Assembly (NCBI RefSeq): GCF_021650935.1
Contig: NZ_CP091244.1
Coordinates: forward strand, 3,844,001 to 3,908,000
Direction of reading: 5' to 3'
DNA from: Thiothrix winogradskyi
GTDB taxonomy: Bacteria > Pseudomonadota > Gammaproteobacteria > Thiotrichales > Thiotrichaceae
DNA: 64,000 nucleotides
This document shows, one piece after another, positions 60,289 through 64,000 of this stretch. Both the position numbers and the translations under genes were made by a program. Within the stretch, counting starts at the first letter, position 1. Each line of letters starts with the position of its first letter. A model generated the notes under the pieces. That model was not told where the DNA came from, ran no database searches, and worked only from the letters and a program-made list of their open reading frames with translations.

Positions 60289-60738
60289 ATGTTAGTCAAA
60301 GAACAACCCGCCACCTTCGCGCCACGCCCAAAATCTTTCGCGGCGCTGATGGAAATGTATGAAATAAATTATATCCAGTTGCGTCTATTGTGTGGCGACA
60401 TGCGTATCTTACCGCAACAAACAGTATCACGGGTAGCAAACGGCATTCCGGTATCGCTTACGATTCTCGACCACACGACGCATACCAGCACCTTGATGCT
60501 AACGTATTTGTTTGATGAAAGCCGTAATGCCAAAGACAACCGCCCGGATATGCTAATTCGGGTTTACCACGATTCACGCCAAGCCGAAGTGGTGAGTCAT
60601 CGCTGCCGCCTGACTGAAGATCCTGTACAATATTGGAATAAAGAGTTAGATACGATGTTATTGTGCCGCTGGCGCATGAACAGATTCTTATACAAATGGA
60701 CAAATTATCTACGTAGGCAAGGTCATTGCTTTACCTAG
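60289..60738 (+). CDS. DUF1249 family protein (YqiB-like)
   Basis: A 149-residue DUF1249 protein. FAALMEMYEINYIQLRLLCG, MLIRVYHDSRQAEVVSHR and the C-terminal KWTNYLRRQGH are the family landmarks. In E. coli the homologue is encoded near cpdA and nudF; here it stands alone, and its function is unknown. ATG 60289 is chosen to fit the family length, though its ribosome site is weak. Confidence 0.85.
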   Translation: MLVKEQPATFAPRPKSFAALMEMYEINYIQLRLLCGDMRILPQQTVSRVANGIPVSLTILDHTTHTSTLMLTYLFDESRNAKDNRPDMLIRVYHDSRQAEVVSHRCRLTEDPVQYWNKELDTMLLCRWRMNRFLYKWTNYLRRQGHCFT

Positions 60739-60852
60739 GGTCAACACCATAAAAAGCTTTGTACAACTTATTGCAGTAAACTCCACGCATACCTATACTG
60801 GAAACACATCATTAATGTTCACCTATTGTACAACTTAAGTCTGCAAATATTC

Positions 60853-60881
60853 TTGACTAATACACTAGGTTTATTTAAGAT
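60853..60881 (+). promoter_or_regulatory. iscR promoter
   Basis: TTGACT, 17 bases, TAAGAT lies about 55 bases upstream of the iscR ATG. Confidence 0.75.
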
Positions 60882-60903
60882 ACTGAGTAATTCAGTCGGG
60901 AAT
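60879..60903 (+). promoter_or_regulatory. Candidate IscR type 1 operator
   Basis: The segment contains GAGTAATTCAGTCGGGAAT, agreeing with the right part of the E. coli type 1 IscR consensus at 17 of 19 positions and with the full 25-base consensus at about 19. It overlaps the -10 box and start region, as expected for repression by [2Fe-2S]-IscR. Confidence 0.55.
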
Positions 60904-60936
60904 TAACACGCAGCAACACTGCAAAGGAGCACCCCC

Positions 60937-61440
60937 ATGAAACTGTCAACGAAAGGTCGGTATGCGGTCACTGCCATGATGGATCTAGCGATTCACGATC
61001 ATCAAGGTCCCGTCACGCTGGCAGATATTTCACAATGCCAAGGTATCTCCCTGTCTTATCTTGAGCAATTATTTGCCAAGTTACGTAAAGAGGGTTTAGT
61101 AGAAGGGGTACGCGGGCCAGGCGGTGGTTATCGTTTAGGTCGCCCCTCTAGTCAAATTAGCATTGCAGAAATCATCAATGCGGTAGACGAAAACATTGAC
61201 GTAACCCGTTGTCTTGGCAGCAAAGATTGCCACGGTGGCGAGAAATGCTTAACCCATCAATTATGGGAAGATTTGAGCGGGCGTTTATATGAATTTTTGG
61301 ACAATTTAACATTAGCCAGCTTTATCAATCGCCCCGAAATACGTGAAGTAGCACGTCGTCAAGACACAATTGCCAGCCGTATTGCAACCATGTTCCCCCC
61401 GCGTCCTACGATTGGCGTAGTGGCAAATGCCAGTTGCTAA
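60937..61440 (+). CDS. iscR: Fe-S cluster regulator IscR (Rrf2 family)
   Basis: A 167-residue Rrf2 regulator. The winged helix covers about residues 1-80 (MKLSTKGRYAVTAMMDLAIH, GISLSYLEQLFAKLRK, RGPGGGYRLGR). The [2Fe-2S] ligands Cys92, Cys98, Cys104 and His107 match E. coli IscR exactly. A strong terminator follows 30 bases after the stop, and no iscS, iscU or iscA gene is next to it, so iscR is a single-gene unit here. AAAGGAG precedes the ATG. Confidence 0.92.
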   Translation: MKLSTKGRYAVTAMMDLAIHDHQGPVTLADISQCQGISLSYLEQLFAKLRKEGLVEGVRGPGGGYRLGRPSSQISIAEIINAVDENIDVTRCLGSKDCHGGEKCLTHQLWEDLSGRLYEFLDNLTLASFINRPEIREVARRQDTIASRIATMFPPRPTIGVVANASC

Positions 61441-61469
61441 GAGGTACACGTACTTGGTTAATGGTCAAC

Positions 61470-61501
61470 AAAAAAAGGCGAAGAGTGGTTCGCCTTTTTT
61501 T
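61470..61501. terminator. Bidirectional terminator between iscR and the phosphatase gene
   Basis: AAAAAAAGGCGAA pairs with TTCGCCTTTTTTT around a six-base loop. T runs on both strands stop both converging genes. Confidence 0.92.
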
Positions 61502-61520
61502 GTTCCGGTTTAGCTGATAT

Positions 61521-62279
61521 TCACGCCGCAGCGTGCATATCTTCTTCTGTGCGCACATCCAACTGATGCAACTCCATCACCGGATGAATTTGCAACAACG
61601 TCAACTTACCTAACGCCTTGTCATCTAACAACGCCGCACCGGTATCAATGTAATAAAAGTTTGCCGTGTGTAACGGTTTACTGACCGGCGTATGCCCAAA
61701 CACCACCAAGTCAATGCCCTCGACAGGCACAGTACGCCCCATCATCTTGAAATGCTTATAGCGATTGCGCGACCACAGCGCGTACTCTTCCATATCCGGG
61801 TCTGATTCCAACGAACGTATGAATTGATGCCAAGGAATTCCCGTTGGAATATCCGCATGTACAATCCCGACATGACCATTCGCAGTGTAAATCTCGAAAG
61901 CAAGCGGCAATTGCGCCAACACATTACGAATACGCGGGCGGATGTGTTCAGGAACACGCTTCCACCATGCGCCGCCATTGTAACGGGTCCAGTTTTCCAA
62001 CACTGCTGCGTTATATTCCGAATCCAGCAACATGCGTTCATGATTGCCCATAATCGCATGAAACCAATCATGGTTAAGAAACTCAATCACGCGATGCGAC
62101 TCCGCGCCACGGTCAATCAAATCCCCTACTGAAAACACCCGATCAGCATCAGGATCAAAATTAAGACGCTGTAACAGCCGCTCTAAGGCTGAAAAGGAGC
62201 CATGAACATCACCGACGACGAAATCGCGTCCGCGTGAATTTTTACCGAAAAACTTAAAAGGCGCATAACTCATGGTCAT
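61521..62279 (-). CDS. PrpA-type metallophosphoesterase (Ser/Thr protein phosphatase family)
   Basis: A 252-residue calcineurin-like phosphoesterase with the PPP motifs FVVGDVHGS, SVGDLIDRGAES and IMGNHERML, plus VVFGHTPVSKP. It resembles bacterial phosphoprotein phosphatases 1/2 and bacteriophage lambda phosphatase. Substrates could be phosphoproteins or dinucleotides. It is transcribed alone from an A/T-rich region. Confidence 0.87.
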   Translation of the reverse strand: MTMSYAPFKFFGKNSRGRDFVVGDVHGSFSALERLLQRLNFDPDADRVFSVGDLIDRGAESHRVIEFLNHDWFHAIMGNHERMLLDSEYNAAVLENWTRYNGGAWWKRVPEHIRPRIRNVLAQLPLAFEIYTANGHVGIVHADIPTGIPWHQFIRSLESDPDMEEYALWSRNRYKHFKMMGRTVPVEGIDLVVFGHTPVSKPLHTANFYYIDTGAALLDDKALGKLTLLQIHPVMELHQLDVRTEEDMHAAA

Positions 62280-62415
62280 ATTCCAAGAACAACCTAACTA
62301 AAGTTAGCCAGTTAGTACAGGGTTTGCTTATCTATTTCGTTGTGACACCCACGCTACCAGCACCCATCCTAAAAAAATCTTAACTCAATTGCTGGTAATA
62401 AGAAATAAATTTATC

Positions 62416-62805
62416 TTATCTTTTTTCTAAGTAACTGCTGTTTTTTGCGGAAAAAGCCAGTAGCCCCCATCCCACAATGAAGCTAAGTCCACCTAGGGGA
62501 GTTACCAGTGCGAACCCCTTGATTCCTGTTAAAACATACAGATAGAGACTACCAGAGAATAAAACCATGCCTAACAAAAATGCATAACCGGCATAAGCAA
62601 CATACTTATTTTTTATAAGTTTATTTAAAATACTAATAAATAATAATGCTAATGAATGGTAAAACTGGTACTCGACACCCGTATGAAAACGTTGCAACAT
62701 CTTGGCATCGACTAATTTTTCCAAACCGTGCGCTCCAAATGCCCCCAAGATGACTGCGAGCATTCCTGACACACTGGCGATTAGCAGAAAATGATTCCTT
62801 TCCAC
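62416..62805 (-). CDS. DUF423 membrane protein (YgdD-like)
   Basis: A 129-residue DUF423 protein with four hydrophobic helices and the signature GAFGAHGLEKLVDAKMLQRF with FHTGVEYQFYHSLAL. Small inner-membrane protein of unknown role. It lies upstream of the phosphatase and downstream of rsmJ without evident coupling. Confidence 0.92.
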   Translation of the reverse strand: MERNHFLLIASVSGMLAVILGAFGAHGLEKLVDAKMLQRFHTGVEYQFYHSLALLFISILNKLIKNKYVAYAGYAFLLGMVLFSGSLYLYVLTGIKGFALVTPLGGLSFIVGWGLLAFSAKNSSYLEKR

Positions 62806-62885
62806 AACGATACGACCTTATGAATACACATGAAAAACGTCAATTGTACCGCGTCATTCTCAGAATCATGGCATGGTTAGGTATT

Positions 62886-63587
62886 TTATTCCTGATGGGC
62901 GTGTTCTTGCGCAGTTGCCTTGCCTAGGTAGACATCATAACGCACCGCTTTACCACTGATGACAAAAGCCGGTTTACACCCGTGTAGTTCAGGGGCGTGA
63001 CGCGGGCGCTTAACAACCACTCGCCGCTTGGAACGTTCCTGAGCCAGTGCCAACAGTGCATCACTGTCAGTATCGGCACCCACCACTTCGTGGAAAAAAC
63101 GCATCTCTTTTTGTACCAAAGCGGACTTTTGCCGATCGGGAAACATAGGGTCGAGGTACACTACATCAGGCAATGCCGCTGCGGGAAGCTCCGTTAGCCA
63201 TACGTGCGCATCTGCCAGATGCAAGGTCATACGTGCAGCAATTTCCACTGTTTCCTGATCATCACTTGCCAACGCACGCTGCAAACCGTCAGCCAATAAA
63301 GCATGAACAATCGGGGAACGTTCCAACAAGGTCACGGTGCAACCCAAGGTCGCCAGCACGAAGGATTCGCGCCCTAAACCTGCGGTCGCATCAATCACTT
63401 GCGGGTGTTTGAACTTGTGTAAGCCAATCGCTTTGGCAATGTCCTGCCCCTTTCCACCACCGAACTTGCGGCGGTGTTGGGCTTTGCCTTCCACAAAATC
63501 GACGTACACCGCACCCACTTTGGGGTCGTGGGTGTCGTGCAGTTCCAGTCGTGCAGGCGTTTGCACCAGTTGATAGCGCTCAGGCAT
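62886..63587 (-). CDS. rsmJ: 16S rRNA (guanine1516-N2)-methyltransferase RsmJ
   Basis: RsmJ, 233 residues. It has KFGGGKGQDIAKAIG, the SAM loop VIDATAGLGRESFVLATLG, and the catalytic YLDPMFPDRQKSALVQKEM with VVKRPRHAP. It methylates G1516 of 16S rRNA. ATG 63587 overlaps the last base of slyX. Confidence 0.95.
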   Translation of the reverse strand: MPERYQLVQTPARLELHDTHDPKVGAVYVDFVEGKAQHRRKFGGGKGQDIAKAIGLHKFKHPQVIDATAGLGRESFVLATLGCTVTLLERSPIVHALLADGLQRALASDDQETVEIAARMTLHLADAHVWLTELPAAALPDVVYLDPMFPDRQKSALVQKEMRFFHEVVGADTDSDALLALAQERSKRRVVVKRPRHAPELHGCKPAFVISGKAVRYDVYLGKATAQEHAHQE

Positions 63588-63790
63588 CAATAATGCGGGG
63601 GTGGAGTTTCATCGGCTTGACTACCGACAGCAGACGGGGTGATGGATTTAAGCTTCTCATTAAGCCGTTCAATTTCCAGCAACGCCGAGGCTATATCTTT
63701 TTGTTGCAGGTAAAGCTGATGGCTCAAGGTTTCCAGCATTTGCTCCTGTTCCATGAACAGGAGTTCCAGTTTTTCCAAGCGTGCTTCCAT
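63587..63790 (-). CDS. slyX: SlyX family protein
   Basis: A 67-residue coiled-coil protein. MEARLEKLELLFMEQEQMLETL and QQKDIASALLEIERLNEKL are the SlyX helices, and the end is the family's PPHY. The function is unknown. It lies six bases after argG and overlaps rsmJ by one base. Confidence 0.9.
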   Translation of the reverse strand: MEARLEKLELLFMEQEQMLETLSHQLYLQQKDIASALLEIERLNEKLKSITPSAVGSQADETPPPHY

Positions 63791-63796
63791 CAGGAA

Positions 63797-64000
63797 TTAA
63801 CGCCCCGCCATTGCCGCAATTCGCATCCGCAGCGCATTCAGCTTGATGAAGCCTTCCGCGTCTTTTTGGTTGTACGCGCCGCCGTCATCGTCAAACGTGG
63901 CAATGCGTGCATCAAACAAGCTATCGTCGGATTTACGACCGGCAACAGTGACCGCGCCTTTGTACAATTTCATGCGCACTGTGCCATTCACGAAGGCTTG
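63797..64000 (-). CDS. argG: C-terminal end of argininosuccinate synthase
   Basis: The last 68 residues, entering from the right edge, read VRMKLYKGAVTVAGRKSDDS and end ALRMRIAAMAGR, the typical ArgG C-terminus (tetramerisation helix and KLYKG strand). ArgG joins citrulline and aspartate in arginine synthesis. The 5' part is outside the window. Confidence 0.93.
   Translation of the reverse strand, partial: QAFVNGTVRMKLYKGAVTVAGRKSDDSLFDARIATFDDDGGAYNQKDAEGFIKLNALRMRIAAMAGR

Overview
The window comes from a gammaproteobacterial chromosome. The gene neighbourhoods (lolB-ispE-tRNA-Gln-prs-rplY-pth-ychF divergent from hemA-prfA-prmC, sspA/sspB after petABC, type IV minor pilins, gspDEF, and selD-mnmH) are gammaproteobacterial. 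Together with the protein character they suggest a sulfur-oxidising Thiothrix-like member of the Thiotrichales. That placement is inference; no 16S rRNA gene is present.

Layout. Positions 1-3064 hold a partial gene end, two Uma2 endonuclease-like genes, a Bcr/CflA-type MFS transporter and SixA. From 3076 to 9756, all on the minus strand, lies a housekeeping block for lipoprotein and isoprenoid biogenesis and translation (TPR lipoprotein, lolB, ispE, tRNA-Gln, prs, rplY, pth, ychF). From 9946 to 13192, on the plus strand, are hemA, prfA and prmC. From 13189 to 23155 is a type IV pilus accessory operon read pilV-pilW-pilX-pilE-pilY1-pilY1, in which one adhesin carries 12-residue cysteine repeats. 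From 23765 to 33657 are an FGE-sulfatase-domain protein, a PyrC-like amidohydrolase, folA, sspB, sspA, petC, petB, petA, a NIF3 protein, hisC and a YheT-type hydrolase.

Positions 33686-41082 are a decayed integrative island at the 3' end of the tmRNA gene ssrA (41072-41436, tag ANDDSYALAA). It holds arm-type repeats, iteron-like GTGTAACA repeats, a DUF927 helicase/primase cut at its C-terminus by an IS982-family element with a 6-bp target duplication, a primase-like gene cut by an IS5-family element, a DUF4258/HTH toxin-antitoxin-like pair framed by two nearly identical 385-bp hicB-containing repeats, and an integrase fragment. A 13-bp att-like core occurs four times, and a terminator that looks like the native ssrA terminator is stranded at the far end. 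This is the most unusual part of the window.

Positions 41700-64000 return to chromosomal genes: a 26-codon membrane micro-ORF, a cytochrome c lipoprotein with an Ala-rich repeat linker, mnmC, a VapBC-type pair, lepB, a methionine-heptad membrane protein, a DUF1015 protein, a ketopantoate-reductase-like gene, gspD-gspE-gspF, a sugar transferase, selD-mnmH (selenophosphate and tRNA 2-selenouridine), pgm, a DUF1249 gene, a stand-alone iscR with its own operator, a metallophosphoesterase, a DUF423 gene, rsmJ, slyX and the end of argG.
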